A stretch of DNA of 64,000 nucleotides from Fibrobacter sp. UWB13 (GCF_900177805.1 NZ_FXAX01000001.1:682001-746000); one strand, 5' to 3'; positions 31,982 through 41,134 are shown, numbered from the stretch's first letter. Notes: generated from the sequence alone by a model not told the origin. Numbers and translations are program-made.

Positions 31982-33391
31982 TTATTCAAATATCTTGTTG
32001 TACAAGCTCGGGGCAAACTTTTGCATGTAGCCGAGTACGAAAATTACGGAAATGATAATAGGCAAGCCCCACTTAAAGTAGAGGTGCAAAATCTTCAACT
32101 TCGGGAACTTCATGCCCGAGCCCAAATTCGCCTCGGCAATGAACTTGAACTGTCCCCAGCCATAGCGGGAATTACAGAACAACACGAACACAAGCGAACC
32201 CAGCGGCAAAAGTGTATTCGAAACGAGGAAGTCTTCCAAGTCCAAAACACAGCTGCCCGGACCAAAAGGTTCAAAGCCCGAAAGCACATTAAAGCCAAGC
32301 GCGCACGGGAGAGACAAAATCACAATCGCGACAAAATTCCACTTCACCGCTTTTTTACGTTCTACATTGCGCACGTCCATCCAGTAAGCAACAATGTTTT
32401 CGAACACGGCAACAAGCGTCGAAAGAGCCGCAAAAGACATAAAGAGGAAGAACGCCGCACCGCAAATACGGCCTGCTGGCATCTGCGCAAACACGTTCGG
32501 TAGCGTTGCAAAAATAAGCCCCGGACCAGCATCCGGCTTGAGTCCAAAAGCAAAGCAAGCAGGAATAATGATAAGACCAGCAATCAAGGCAACGCCCGTA
32601 TCGAGCACGCAAATGTGGGCGGCTTCCGTCAAGAGAGAATGTTTCTTCTTGATGTAGCTTCCGAAAATGCTCATGGAGCCAATGCCGATACTCAGCGTAA
32701 AGAACGACTGACCAAGCGCCGCAAACACGACCTCGCCAATACCGGCTTCCTTGAGCTTTGCAAAGTCCGGTAACAAGTAGAACTTGAGGCCTTCGCCTGC
32801 ACCCGGGAGCGTGAGCACGCGAATCATCAAGATAAGCATAATGACAAGGAGCGCAGACATCATCGTCTTCGTAATGCGTTCCACACCGCGCTGGAGCCCA
32901 AGCGCCACAATCGAAAGACCCGCAAAAGTCGCAACCACCATCCAGAACGAGAGCAAGGGGCCATTGCCGAGCATATTCGTAAATTCGGCACCGACTTCGG
33001 CTGGAGACAAGTTCATAAGGTCGCCCATCGTCACCATGCGATAGAAGTAATAGAGCATCCACCCCGTCACCGTTGTGTAGAACATCATCAAGATGTAGTT
33101 ACCCGCAATCATCGGGACACCTGCATAATGCCACTTTTGCCCAGGCTTTTCAAGAATGGCAAACGAACGGCCCACGCCACGCTTAGACGAGCGGCCAACC
33201 GCAAATTCCATCACGAGAATCGGGAAACCGAATATCAGAAGGAAGAAGAGGTAAATCAGCACAAAGGCGGCACCGCCATACTGCCCCGTGATAAACGGGA
33301 AACGCCAAACGTTGCCAAGACCGATGGCGCAACCAGCGGCAATCAAAATAAATCCTAAACGGGACTTAAAGTTTTCTCTTTCTGTCATCAT
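31982..33391 (-). CDS. Sodium-dependent transporter, SNF/NSS family
   Basis: LeuT-fold symporter importing an amino acid or amine with Na+ across the inner membrane. 469 residues with about twelve hydrophobic segments. The first helix carries the family's unwound Na+/substrate site: IAAGCAIGLGNVWRFPFITGQYGGAAF (about 17-43, quoted as GLGNVWRFPF). Also ILVMEFAVGRSSKRG, and in helix 6-8 the stretches FFTLSIGIGSM and FAALSTLVAVFEN. Two consecutive ATGs (33391, 33388) follow GAGG; the second has the better spacing. The substrate cannot be assigned; bacterial members move tryptophan, tyrosine, leucine or others. Confidence 0.93.
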   Translation of the reverse strand: MMTERENFKSRLGFILIAAGCAIGLGNVWRFPFITGQYGGAAFVLIYLFFLLIFGFPILVMEFAVGRSSKRGVGRSFAILEKPGQKWHYAGVPMIAGNYILMMFYTTVTGWMLYYFYRMVTMGDLMNLSPAEVGAEFTNMLGNGPLLSFWMVVATFAGLSIVALGLQRGVERITKTMMSALLVIMLILMIRVLTLPGAGEGLKFYLLPDFAKLKEAGIGEVVFAALGQSFFTLSIGIGSMSIFGSYIKKKHSLLTEAAHICVLDTGVALIAGLIIIPACFAFGLKPDAGPGLIFATLPNVFAQMPAGRICGAAFFLFMSFAALSTLVAVFENIVAYWMDVRNVERKKAVKWNFVAIVILSLPCALGFNVLSGFEPFGPGSCVLDLEDFLVSNTLLPLGSLVFVLFCNSRYGWGQFKFIAEANLGSGMKFPKLKILHLYFKWGLPIIISVIFVLGYMQKFAPSLYNKIFE

Positions 33392-33408
33392 TTACCTCAT
33401 ACACAAAT

Positions 33409-34395
33409 CTAGAACTTGATCGGGTACAACAAGTACCAGTGGAACTCCGGATACACCTGAATCGTAGGCGCCGGGAGCTTAAAGTAGTTCAGCATCTTAA
33501 CGGCAAAACGTGCAAAACGGCTTTGCGGGCGGAATGCTTCCAGGTCATAATCCAAAGCGACATAAACTTCACGACGCGGGTGCGGTTCCTTGGTAAACAC
33601 CTTTTCATCAATGCTGAGACCCACAGCAATGGCAAGCCAGCTTGGGTAATACTTACGAGCCGCTTCCGGCAACATCCTGTAAGGCTTCAGCGAAAGCCAG
33701 AAAGTCTGGTTCACGTAGTCATCCGTAAACACGCCTCCAGACGCATTATGTTCACTATCGTAATACGCATTGGAATTAATCCAGTAGCTCCACTTGAGGT
33801 CTATGTACTTGAACAACGGCACATAACGTTCCGCCATCGGCAAGAAGCCACCAATACCTCCCGAGAGCACGTCAAAAATGCTAAAGCCCCACTTGGGAGC
33901 AAAGCCATCCTTGATATCAATCGCAATGTGTGTTGCAAGCGCTGTTAACCCAGCAAACAAATAGGACTGGAATTCACTAGCCCCAGCCCAACGATAGCCT
34001 TCGTAGAAAGCCTCGCCAATGACGACACCCGAAGCAAAATGCCCAAGCTTATCCAAGTTCAAAGCATAGTCGAAATCATTTTCAAAATGGAAGCCTCGGC
34101 CACCATTGTCGTCCCACCAGCCCTTTTCAAAGACAAACCCGTAAGCAGCCCCATAGGCAATCAACGTCAATGACGCCACCCCAGCAAGTCGCAAAGGCTT
34201 AATTTCGGGATCGATATCAGTCGGATCTTCACTCCGGTAATCCCAGGTGGAATCACGCCACGTGAGCGGATCCCCTGGAGACGACAAAGCTGCCGCCGGG
34301 AACACCAGCGACAGCATAAGCAAAAACGCACAAATTTTAGCGTTTAATTTACGAGAAGCGGAAGAGCCAATAGCAGAACTGTTGGCCTTACGCAT
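33409..34395 (-). CDS. DUF2279-family protein with signal peptide
   Basis: 328 residues: a signal peptide (n-region to about 22, hydrophobic ICAFLLMLSLVFPAAA), then a region with the DUF2279 hallmarks LNLDKLGHFASGVVIGEAFYEGYRWAG and a second helical pair ALATHIAIDIKDGFAPKWGFSIFDVLSGGIGGFLP, resembling small membrane proteins such as YfiM. The C-terminal 130 residues look beta-rich (VNQTFWLSLKPYRM, EVYVALDYDLEAFRP). It is predicted periplasmic or envelope-associated; the role is unknown. The ATG overlaps the fabF stop (TAATG), so it is translated by coupling behind a fatty-acid synthesis gene, which may point to a lipid or envelope function. Confidence 0.8.
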   Translation of the reverse strand: MRKANSSAIGSSASRKLNAKICAFLLMLSLVFPAAALSSPGDPLTWRDSTWDYRSEDPTDIDPEIKPLRLAGVASLTLIAYGAAYGFVFEKGWWDDNGGRGFHFENDFDYALNLDKLGHFASGVVIGEAFYEGYRWAGASEFQSYLFAGLTALATHIAIDIKDGFAPKWGFSIFDVLSGGIGGFLPMAERYVPLFKYIDLKWSYWINSNAYYDSEHNASGGVFTDDYVNQTFWLSLKPYRMLPEAARKYYPSWLAIAVGLSIDEKVFTKEPHPRREVYVALDYDLEAFRPQSRFARFAVKMLNYFKLPAPTIQVYPEFHWYLLYPIKF

Positions 34396-35639
34396 TAATT
34401 CCTCGCAAAAATGATAACTCCATTTTGGCCTCCGAAGCCAAAGCCGTTGCTCATAGCGTAGTCAATCTTCTGGTTGACGGCACCATTTGCGCAGACATCA
34501 AGGTGAATTGCAGGATCCTGCTCGAACACATTGAGAGTACCATGAATCTTCTGTTCCATAACAGACATGATAGTCACGACGGATTCGAGTGCACCAGCGG
34601 CACCCAGGCAGTGACCGAGCATGGACTTCGACGAATTGACCTTGAGGTTGTCGAGAGCAGATGCAGAGGACTGCTTGAAGAGCGTTTCGATGGCAGAGCA
34701 TTCTGCAATGTCACCGAGCGGTGTGGATGTTCCGTGCGTGTTAATATAGCTAATATCCTTAGCTTCGATGCCAGCTTCCTTGATTGCATTAGCCATTGCG
34801 AGCATCACGCCCTTGCCATCCGGACGCGGAGCGGAGATGTGGTGAGCGTCAGAGCTAGCACCGACACCGGCGATACGGGCAAGAATCTTTGCACCGCGAG
34901 CCTTAGCGTGAGATTCGCTTTCGAGCACGAGGACTGCAGCGCCTTCACCGATCACGAAACCATCGCGATCCTTATCGAACGGGCGGGAAGCCTGTTCCGG
35001 AGCGTCATTGCGCTTGCTGACAGCCTTCATGCTGGTAAAGCCAGCGAGGCTGAGCGGGTTCACCGTTTCGTCGGCACCACCAGCGAGCATCACATCGCAG
35101 CGGCCGAGACGAATCATGTCATAGGCATTGGCGATGGAGTGGTTGGAAGTTGCGCAAGCGGAAGTGACCGTGTAGGACGGACCCATCCAGCCAGTCTTGT
35201 TGCAAACTTCACCGGCCGGCATATTCACGATAGCCATCGGAATATAGAACGGAGAAACGCGGGACGGACCACGATTGCTGAGAGCCACAGCGGCGTCATA
35301 GCAATACTGCAAACCACCGATACTGCTACCAATGATAGCGCCGCAACGTTCCGGATTTTCGTTTTCCGGAGCGATTCCAGCCATCTTCAATGCCTGGAAA
35401 GCCGAGTAAACAGCATACTGGATGCAGCGGGAGAACCTGGACTGGTCTCTGGTGCTGTAAATTTCCGAAGCGTCGAACTCACGGATTTCGCTAGCCATGC
35501 GAGAAGTGTAAGCGGAAGCGTCGAAACGCTGAATGGGAGCAATGCCAGATTTGCCCTGGAGCAAGTTCTGCCACAATAATTCGGGGGAGTTTCCGAGAGA
35601 GGAAACGCAGCCCATACCTGTAATAACAACATTTTCCAT
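34395..35639 (-). CDS. fabF: 3-oxoacyl-[acyl-carrier-protein] synthase II
   Basis: Condensing enzyme of type II fatty-acid synthesis, extending acyl-ACP with malonyl-ACP. 414 residues with the complete Cys-His-His triad: Cys162 in TSACATSNHS, His302 in NTHGTSTPLGD, and His343 in LGHCLGAAGALES; the lysine of KSMLG and the GFGGQN end loop are also present. The start at 35639 (MENVVITGMG) is chosen by family alignment; the frame continues upstream with unrelated residues. There is no Shine-Dalgarno; TATATTTG lies 7 nt upstream. Its stop overlaps the DUF2279 start. No other fab genes are next to it. Confidence 0.95.
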   Translation of the reverse strand: MENVVITGMGCVSSLGNSPELLWQNLLQGKSGIAPIQRFDASAYTSRMASEIREFDASEIYSTRDQSRFSRCIQYAVYSAFQALKMAGIAPENENPERCGAIIGSSIGGLQYCYDAAVALSNRGPSRVSPFYIPMAIVNMPAGEVCNKTGWMGPSYTVTSACATSNHSIANAYDMIRLGRCDVMLAGGADETVNPLSLAGFTSMKAVSKRNDAPEQASRPFDKDRDGFVIGEGAAVLVLESESHAKARGAKILARIAGVGASSDAHHISAPRPDGKGVMLAMANAIKEAGIEAKDISYINTHGTSTPLGDIAECSAIETLFKQSSASALDNLKVNSSKSMLGHCLGAAGALESVVTIMSVMEQKIHGTLNVFEQDPAIHLDVCANGAVNQKIDYAMSNGFGFGGQNGVIIFARN

Positions 35640-35646
35640 AATGCGC

Positions 35647-35654
35647 CAAATATA
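35647..35654 (-). promoter_or_regulatory. TAnnTTTG box of fabF
   Basis: TATATTTG on the minus strand, seven bases before ATG and preceded by a long T run. No ribosome-binding site between. Confidence 0.5.
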
Positions 35655-35802
35655 ATAAAAAAAAAGGTAACATTTTCGTAAGTGTTGTAAGAAAAAGACA
35701 ATTTGTAACAAAAAATTACATTTTGGAAAATATTTTTATAACTTTGCAAGAATTTATCCATATATATAGCATTTTCTTTCATTTCTATTACGCAATACTT
35801 AC

Positions 35803-35840
35803 GGTCAGTTATTAGTCATTAGTCAATAGTCATAGGTCGG
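35803..35840. repeat. 7-bp-period array (TTAGTCA type)
   Basis: Degenerate units GTTATTA/GTCATTA/GTCAATA/GTCATAG/GTCGGGA, the same unit type as the array between aguB and aguA. It runs into a GGCGGGAACGACGAATC end of a dispersed palindrome, upstream of orn. Confidence 0.65.
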
Positions 35841-35892
35841 GACAGGTTCCGGCGGGAACGACGAATCAAAAAAAATGCTATTATTCGCGCGT

Positions 35893-36432
35893 ATGCCAAA
35901 GAGTTCTCGAAATTTAGTTTGGATGGACCTGGAAATGTCCGGTCTCTATCCTGAAAAAGATGTCATTCTCGAAATTGCGACCATTGTTACTGACGCCAAC
36001 TTGAACATCCTCGCCGAAGGCCCTGTTATCGCTATCCACCAGCCCGAAAACGTTTTCGAAAGCATGGACGAATGGAACACGCGACACCACAACCAAAGCG
36101 GTCTCGTGGACCGTTGCCGCCGTTCGCAGTACTCCCTCAAGGATGCCGAACAAGAAACGCTCAAGTTCATCAAGCCGTTTACCGAAAAAACAAAGAACCT
36201 CCTCTGTGGAAACTCCATCACGCAGGACAGGCGCTTTTTGTACAAGTACATGCCCGAAATTTCGGAATGGCTCTGCTACAGGAATATTGACGTGAGCTCC
36301 ATCAAGGAACTCAGCTATCGTTGGTACCCGAACCTCGAAGATTTCCAAAAAGAAAAACGCCACGAAGCCTTAAACGACATCCGCGAAAGCATCGCCGAAC
36401 TCGCCTACTACCGAAAGACAATCTTCAAGTAA
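35893..36432 (+). CDS. orn: Oligoribonuclease
   Basis: 3'-5' exonuclease that finishes RNA decay by degrading two- to five-nucleotide RNAs, including the dinucleotides pGpG and pApA made when cyclic dinucleotides are broken down. 179 residues of the DEDDh family: Asp and Glu in WMDLEMSGLYPE, LEIATIVTD, the GNSITQDRRFL stretch (Asp), and KRHEALNDIRESI (His and Asp). The start at 35893 (MPKSSRNLVWMD) matches the family; a TTATTCGCG sequence just before suggests a short leader. The next gene begins 4 nt after the stop. Confidence 0.95.
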   Translation: MPKSSRNLVWMDLEMSGLYPEKDVILEIATIVTDANLNILAEGPVIAIHQPENVFESMDEWNTRHHNQSGLVDRCRRSQYSLKDAEQETLKFIKPFTEKTKNLLCGNSITQDRRFLYKYMPEISEWLCYRNIDVSSIKELSYRWYPNLEDFQKEKRHEALNDIRESIAELAYYRKTIFK

Positions 36433-36436
36433 TTTT

Positions 36437-37804
36437 ATGGAAAGACTCCCCTACGCCCAGAGAATGCGCAACCGCTGCATTGCGATTACCGTCCTCGTTA
36501 CGATTATTGTTGCCATTGTTCACTGTTCCACAAAAGACGACCCGGCGGAATCCGCAAAAGCAACCACCGAGCAGCTAGCTGCAGATACGGTCGCGCAAGC
36601 AATTGCCACGAACGACACAAATCCTTTTGATGAATCATTCACTGCAGAAACTGCGGCAAAAGAAAACTCGAACGGACTAGCCGCCCTGAAAGGCATCGAA
36701 GACGAAGACTTCGAAAAATCGGGCAACACAGCCGCAGGGAATGACGCAAGCGCTTCCAACGCAACAAGCGAAAGCACGGATAACGTCCGCGACACCGTTC
36801 ACATCAAGTCGCAAAAAGACCCCGTACTCGCTGACAGAATCGACATTCTTTTACGCCGTTATCACCCAGACCTGGGCGTCATCCTTGTCGTGGACACCAA
36901 GACAAACGAAATCATAGCCTGGGGCGAACGCCGCGATGGTAAGGTACAAAACAAGCCGGACTGGATTGGTCGCCCCACCTTCCCTGCCGCATCGCTTGCA
37001 AAGCTCGTGACAATAGCCGCCGCCATGGAAAGCAACCGCTACTCGCTCAATACACCGATCCCAATGATTGGGCGCCACCACACGCTTTACCTGAACCAGC
37101 TCCGCGTCCCCGAAAAGTACAACGGTCCCACGATGGAACTTTCCGAAGCTTTTGCCCGCTCTGCAAATCCGCCGATGGCAATCGTCGGTAAAAATGTCGG
37201 AGGAAAGCGCCTCAACGCTGCCGCCGCAAAACTCGGATACAACAAGAATTTCCCCGGGAACGCCCCCAACGCATCGCACTATACAGCCCCGGACACTGGT
37301 TACGGCCTTGCCGAAGTTTCCTGCGGTTTTACAACCTCCACAACCCTTACACCGCTCCTCGCTGCAGCGCAAGTCCGTGCTATCCTTACCAAGAAGCCTC
37401 TTGAAATTCCATGGGCTCGCGACATGGCTCCATTCGCCCCGCAAAAGCCACTCGCCCTCAACCTTGGCAAATTCACAGAAAACACATACTACGGTCTCCG
37501 CGAATCGATGCTCCGCTCCGTAACACAGGGCACCGCACGCAAGCACATGTCCACAAAAAACATGGCTCGCAAGAATTTCGAAGCGCTCCGCCTCGGCGGA
37601 AAAACCGGTTCTCTTGATGGTACAGATCCCGCCGGCCGTTACGATTGGTTCATGGGATTTGCCGAAGCGAAAAACGATCCGAGCAAATCAATTGTCGTGA
37701 TTGTGATGCAGATGCACAAAGAAATTCGTTCGCAACCAGCAACGCAGGTGGCAGCAACCGTCATCAATTATTGGGCACACCAAAACCTGGACTTGAAAAA
37801 ATAA
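36437..37804 (+). CDS. Membrane-anchored penicillin-binding transpeptidase-domain protein
   Basis: 455 residues: a cytoplasmic basic start, one membrane anchor (CIAITVLVTIIVAIVHC, about 14-30), an Ala/Thr/Asp-rich linker (about 35-125), then a penicillin-binding transpeptidase domain with the three catalytic motifs SxxK (Ser186 and Lys189 in AASLAKL), SxN (SAN, 242-244) and KTG (389-391 in GGKTGSL). There is no transglycosylase or PBP dimerisation domain, so it is smaller than class A/B PBPs. Likely a cell-wall cross-linking or modifying enzyme in the periplasm. It lies between orn and lgt, 4 nt after orn, probably co-transcribed. Confidence 0.88.
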   Translation: MERLPYAQRMRNRCIAITVLVTIIVAIVHCSTKDDPAESAKATTEQLAADTVAQAIATNDTNPFDESFTAETAAKENSNGLAALKGIEDEDFEKSGNTAAGNDASASNATSESTDNVRDTVHIKSQKDPVLADRIDILLRRYHPDLGVILVVDTKTNEIIAWGERRDGKVQNKPDWIGRPTFPAASLAKLVTIAAAMESNRYSLNTPIPMIGRHHTLYLNQLRVPEKYNGPTMELSEAFARSANPPMAIVGKNVGGKRLNAAAAKLGYNKNFPGNAPNASHYTAPDTGYGLAEVSCGFTTSTTLTPLLAAAQVRAILTKKPLEIPWARDMAPFAPQKPLALNLGKFTENTYYGLRESMLRSVTQGTARKHMSTKNMARKNFEALRLGGKTGSLDGTDPAGRYDWFMGFAEAKNDPSKSIVVIVMQMHKEIRSQPATQVAATVINYWAHQNLDLKK

Positions 37805-37837
37805 TTTAGATTTAAACACAAAAGAAGAAGGCTTATC

Positions 37838-38704
37838 ATGGAATTATCTTGGTGGAACTTAATACCGACTTATTTTGATGGAACGGCATTCCAACTCGGA
37901 AGTTTTCCGGTGCGCTGGTATGGCATCATGTACATTTTTGCATTCGTGACCGCCTATATCACCATGTGGAAAATCAGCCAGAAAGAAAAACTCGGCTACA
38001 CCAAAGATCAGCTCGACAACTTCTTCACATGGATTATCGCAGGCATTCTGCTCGGCGCCCGCCTTGGTTACGTTTTCTTCTACAAGGCAAGCTATTACCT
38101 TTCCAATCCGTCCGAAATTTTATTCCCGATGGTTCACGATGACCTCGGTTACCACTTTGTCGGAATTTCTGGAATGTCATACCATGGCGGTCTCGTGGTT
38201 GGTCTTCTGTTCATGTATATCGGTGCAAAGCGCAACAAGCTCGACATTTGGAAGACTTTCAACCTAGCCTTCTTGGTAACGCCTCTTGCCTATACTTGGG
38301 GACGTTGGGGCAACTTCATCAACGGTGAACTTTTTGGAGAAGCTACTACAAGCGCCATCGGCATGTGGTTCCCGCTTGCCCATGACAGCACGCTTGCAAA
38401 CCCGATTCTCCACCACCCGAGCCAGCTTTATGAAATGGTCTTCGAAGGCATCGTGCTCTTTATCGTCTTGTACAACCTGCGCAAGATTCCAAAGCTCCAC
38501 GACAAGGTTCCTTGCCTCTATTTGATGGGTTACGGTCTGTTCCGCTTCTTCATTGAATTTTTCCGCAAACCGGATGCACACCTTGGACGCGTGGACCTCT
38601 TTGGCATGAGCCGAGGTCAGACGCTCTGCTCGGCAATGATTATTGCCGGTCTCGTGTGGATGATTTACCTCTTCTACAAAGAGAAGAAAGCTAATAACCC
38701 TTAA
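37838..38704 (+). CDS. lgt: Prolipoprotein diacylglyceryl transferase
   Basis: First enzyme of lipoprotein maturation: attaches diacylglycerol from phosphatidylglycerol to the lipobox cysteine. The 288-residue inner-membrane protein has the Lgt hallmarks VRWYGIMYI (about 24-32), GARLGYVFFY, MSYHGGLVVGLL, and the signature RWGNFINGELFGE (about 151-163), then HPSQLYE and GLFRFFIEFFRKPD. GAAGAAGG precedes ATG. It serves the many lipoproteins seen in this window. Its last 14 bases overlap the 3' end of the convergent DAC-like gene. Confidence 0.96.
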   Translation: MELSWWNLIPTYFDGTAFQLGSFPVRWYGIMYIFAFVTAYITMWKISQKEKLGYTKDQLDNFFTWIIAGILLGARLGYVFFYKASYYLSNPSEILFPMVHDDLGYHFVGISGMSYHGGLVVGLLFMYIGAKRNKLDIWKTFNLAFLVTPLAYTWGRWGNFINGELFGEATTSAIGMWFPLAHDSTLANPILHHPSQLYEMVFEGIVLFIVLYNLRKIPKLHDKVPCLYLMGYGLFRFFIEFFRKPDAHLGRVDLFGMSRGQTLCSAMIIAGLVWMIYLFYKEKKANNP

Positions 38705-40385
38705 ACAAGTTTTCCCAAAGGTTACGTTCTTCTTCGAACTTTTGAGCAAAAAGTTTGCTCACTTGTTTGTAGACAGCCTTGATATGTACCGCCAATTCAT
38801 CGGTAACATATTTCTCTGCCTTACCATCATCAGCACCAGCTTCATTCATAAGCTTCATCCACTGGCTTTCCTGATTTTTGCTACCAAGCGTCGAAGATAG
38901 CGACGTATCTTCGTAGCACTTGTTTTTCATATATTTTTCCCAAACGGACTGAGGAATCTTCTCCAGGAAATTCTTGAGGAACGGTTCTGCATTTGTAGAA
39001 TAACCGTAAGAGTTACCAATCAGGCATATAAGAGGCACATTGATCACACGTTCCTCGTTCACACCACTCCAGGATTCTTCCGTCAGTTCAAAAGCGGCAT
39101 TGCTTAAATCTTCGGCAGGCTTCGGTTCGTTGTAGAAGTTGTCAATTCCCAAATGGGCGTCGCGCAAGCGGTTCAAGAAATCAGACAACGGAGAATTGCT
39201 ATCGGCAATCGAGTTTTCAACCATTCCCGCATTGACTGCAGAAGCAAGAGAGGCAGCCTTGCCATCAACATGTTCTGCATTCTTGGCCTTTGTATTTTCG
39301 ACTTCAGCAGAACCATCACAACGATCCATGACTGTAGAATCGAACGATGAAGATACGCGGAACTTATGGTAAAACCTGATGTTTCCTTCTTGCGATTGGA
39401 AGTAAAGCGCCTTGTACTTTTCGTTATCTTTAAACAAATTCGCAAGAGCTCTATAGGCGCGGTGTCTTGCACCGCCAGACGTAAACTTACCACGGTGGAT
39501 GGACACAAAGCAATGGAATGCACGCACGCAACCGTTCGTATCGATAACCGTAATGCCGTCGTAGTTCAACATCGAGATGAACATCTTACGAATAAAATTC
39601 TGCTCGTACAAATCGCGGTACGACTGCGAGTCCAGCATGGAGTCCGGCTTGATCTGCATTTCCTTGTAGTCGTCAAAGACAATCTTGCCGCTATCGAAAT
39701 TGTCATCCGCATTGCCATTCCAGGACGGATCGACAAACAGACAGATGGTGCCATGAACTTCCCTTTTGATTTGCGAGAAAAGCCCAGCCCAGAAGCCCTT
39801 CGGGTATGACTCCAGATTATTGTCTTCCAGATTATCAGAGAATTCATTTTCATCCAAATCAAAGCGGATGAGCAAGTGGTCACTGACACCAGAAGAGGTA
39901 TGAGAATTTATGCAAATTTTAGAACGGTTCACGCATTCAATCAGCAAAAATCCCTTTTCGAGAAGCGCACGTTCCGTCTCGCCCGCATTCCCGATATCCG
40001 ACTGGAACACCCCCACCTGGATAGAGGGTTCGGTCTTTTCTCGTGCCGGCATCTGCAGAATAATCAAATCGCATCCGCTTTTGCAGAAGTGGATGACATC
40101 CTTCAAACAAGCTTTTACACGTTCCTTGAACAGGTTCTCGAGTGCATCTCCCGCAAACTCATAGATACGACGGTTCCAGCCCATCGGCGGGTTCCCGTTT
40201 CCCATGATGATTCGGAACGTAAAGTGGTCGTTTTCTTCTTGATAGTGCGGAACACTCGGCAAAATTTCGATAATAGCATCAATAACCGCTTCCTTCATCT
40301 CAGGAAGCTTGCGCAGAAAGAAATCCTTGATCTTCTTCCGGTCGAGCCCAATGACGCTCGAAGAATTGTCAGTTTCAGCACTCAT
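38691..40385 (-). CDS. Uncharacterised protein with divergent diadenylate-cyclase (DisA_N/DAC-like) core
   Basis: 564 residues with no signal peptide. Residues about 276-340 match the DAC fold's signature order: DGITVIDTNGCVRAFHCF (DAC: DGA..I....), GGARHRAYRAL at 304-314 (DAC: GTRHRAA), and LYFQSQEGNIRFY at 327-339 (DAC: VSEETG.I). A preceding HGTICLFVD (211-219) recalls the strand before the DAC core in 'DACN' sensor-type proteins. The usual Thr of GTRHR is Ala and DGA is DGI, so it may sense rather than make cyclic di-AMP. The N-terminal 200 residues and the helical C-terminal 200 residues match nothing I know. Start from ATG 40385; no good Shine-Dalgarno. The family assignment is inference from motifs. 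Confidence 0.6.
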   Translation of the reverse strand: MSAETDNSSSVIGLDRKKIKDFFLRKLPEMKEAVIDAIIEILPSVPHYQEENDHFTFRIIMGNGNPPMGWNRRIYEFAGDALENLFKERVKACLKDVIHFCKSGCDLIILQMPAREKTEPSIQVGVFQSDIGNAGETERALLEKGFLLIECVNRSKICINSHTSSGVSDHLLIRFDLDENEFSDNLEDNNLESYPKGFWAGLFSQIKREVHGTICLFVDPSWNGNADDNFDSGKIVFDDYKEMQIKPDSMLDSQSYRDLYEQNFIRKMFISMLNYDGITVIDTNGCVRAFHCFVSIHRGKFTSGGARHRAYRALANLFKDNEKYKALYFQSQEGNIRFYHKFRVSSSFDSTVMDRCDGSAEVENTKAKNAEHVDGKAASLASAVNAGMVENSIADSNSPLSDFLNRLRDAHLGIDNFYNEPKPAEDLSNAAFELTEESWSGVNEERVINVPLICLIGNSYGYSTNAEPFLKNFLEKIPQSVWEKYMKNKCYEDTSLSSTLGSKNQESQWMKLMNEAGADDGKAEKYVTDELAVHIKAVYKQVSKLFAQKFEEERNLWENLFKGY

Positions 40386-40534
40386 AAAAACCCAATATAT
40401 TTCTTACTATTAATATACATTGCTGTAAGAGGATTTTGGCAAAGCAATCTCCAAAATAATACTCCAAATTGCCTTTTTTTGCCTAAATCCACAAAAAAGA
40501 CTATCTTTTACATGCTTTTAGCAGGAGTTTTAAA

Positions 40535-41134
40535 ATGGCAGGAATTACTTACGAAATTGACGACAAGAACATTGTTGAACAAATCAAGTCTGATGCCATA
40601 AGCGTCGCAGCAGAACTCGTCGAAGTGGCAAAGCTCAAAAAGGGCGATATCGTTGTCGTCGGTTGCAGCACTAGCGAAACTTTGGGTAACCAGGTCGGGA
40701 GCCACTCCGTCCCGGAAGTCGGCAAAGCTATTTACAACGGGCTTCAAAGCGTTTTTGGCGCTAAGGGCATCTACATTGCCGCCCAGTGCTGCGAGCACCT
40801 GAACCGAGCCATTATCATCGAACACGAGGCAGTCCCGAATGCCGAAATCGTGAACGTCGTGCCACAGCCAAAGGCTGGGGGCTCCTTCGCTACTGCTTGT
40901 TACGAAAGCTTCAAGGCTCCTGTGGCTCTCGAGCATATCAAGGCAAATGCAGGGATCGACATCGGCGGGACCCTTATCGGCATGCACCTCCGTGAAGTCG
41001 CCGTTCCCGTCCGCTTAAAGCAGAACCATATCGGTAAAGCCATCATCATTGCCGCACGTACCCGCCCCAAGTTCATCGGTGGTGAACGTGCACACTACAA
41101 CGAAGCTCTAAAAGACGGCTACCCGGAATTTTAG
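40535..41134 (+). CDS. TIGR01440 / UPF0340 family protein (YwlG-like)
   Basis: 199 residues matching the conserved but uncharacterised UPF0340 family: AAELVEVAKLKKGDIVVVGCSTSETLG, GIYIAAQCCEHLNRAI, NVVPQPKAGGSFATACYE, and ANAGIDIGGTLIGMHLREVAVPVR. The double cysteine in QCCEHLNRA is a family feature. Cytoplasmic; role unknown (an older suggestion is a thiol- or sugar-phosphate-related enzyme). GCAGGAG lies before ATG and a TATCTTTT sequence about 25 nt upstream may be its promoter. It is divergent from the DAC-like gene, sharing a 149-bp promoter region. Confidence 0.9.
   Translation: MAGITYEIDDKNIVEQIKSDAISVAAELVEVAKLKKGDIVVVGCSTSETLGNQVGSHSVPEVGKAIYNGLQSVFGAKGIYIAAQCCEHLNRAIIIEHEAVPNAEIVNVVPQPKAGGSFATACYESFKAPVALEHIKANAGIDIGGTLIGMHLREVAVPVRLKQNHIGKAIIIAARTRPKFIGGERAHYNEALKDGYPEF

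Noticed and set aside
38691-40385. CBASS or similar cyclic-nucleotide defence operon around the DAC-like gene
   Set aside because: No effector, Cap2/Cap3-like or toxin gene adjoins it; neighbours are housekeeping genes.
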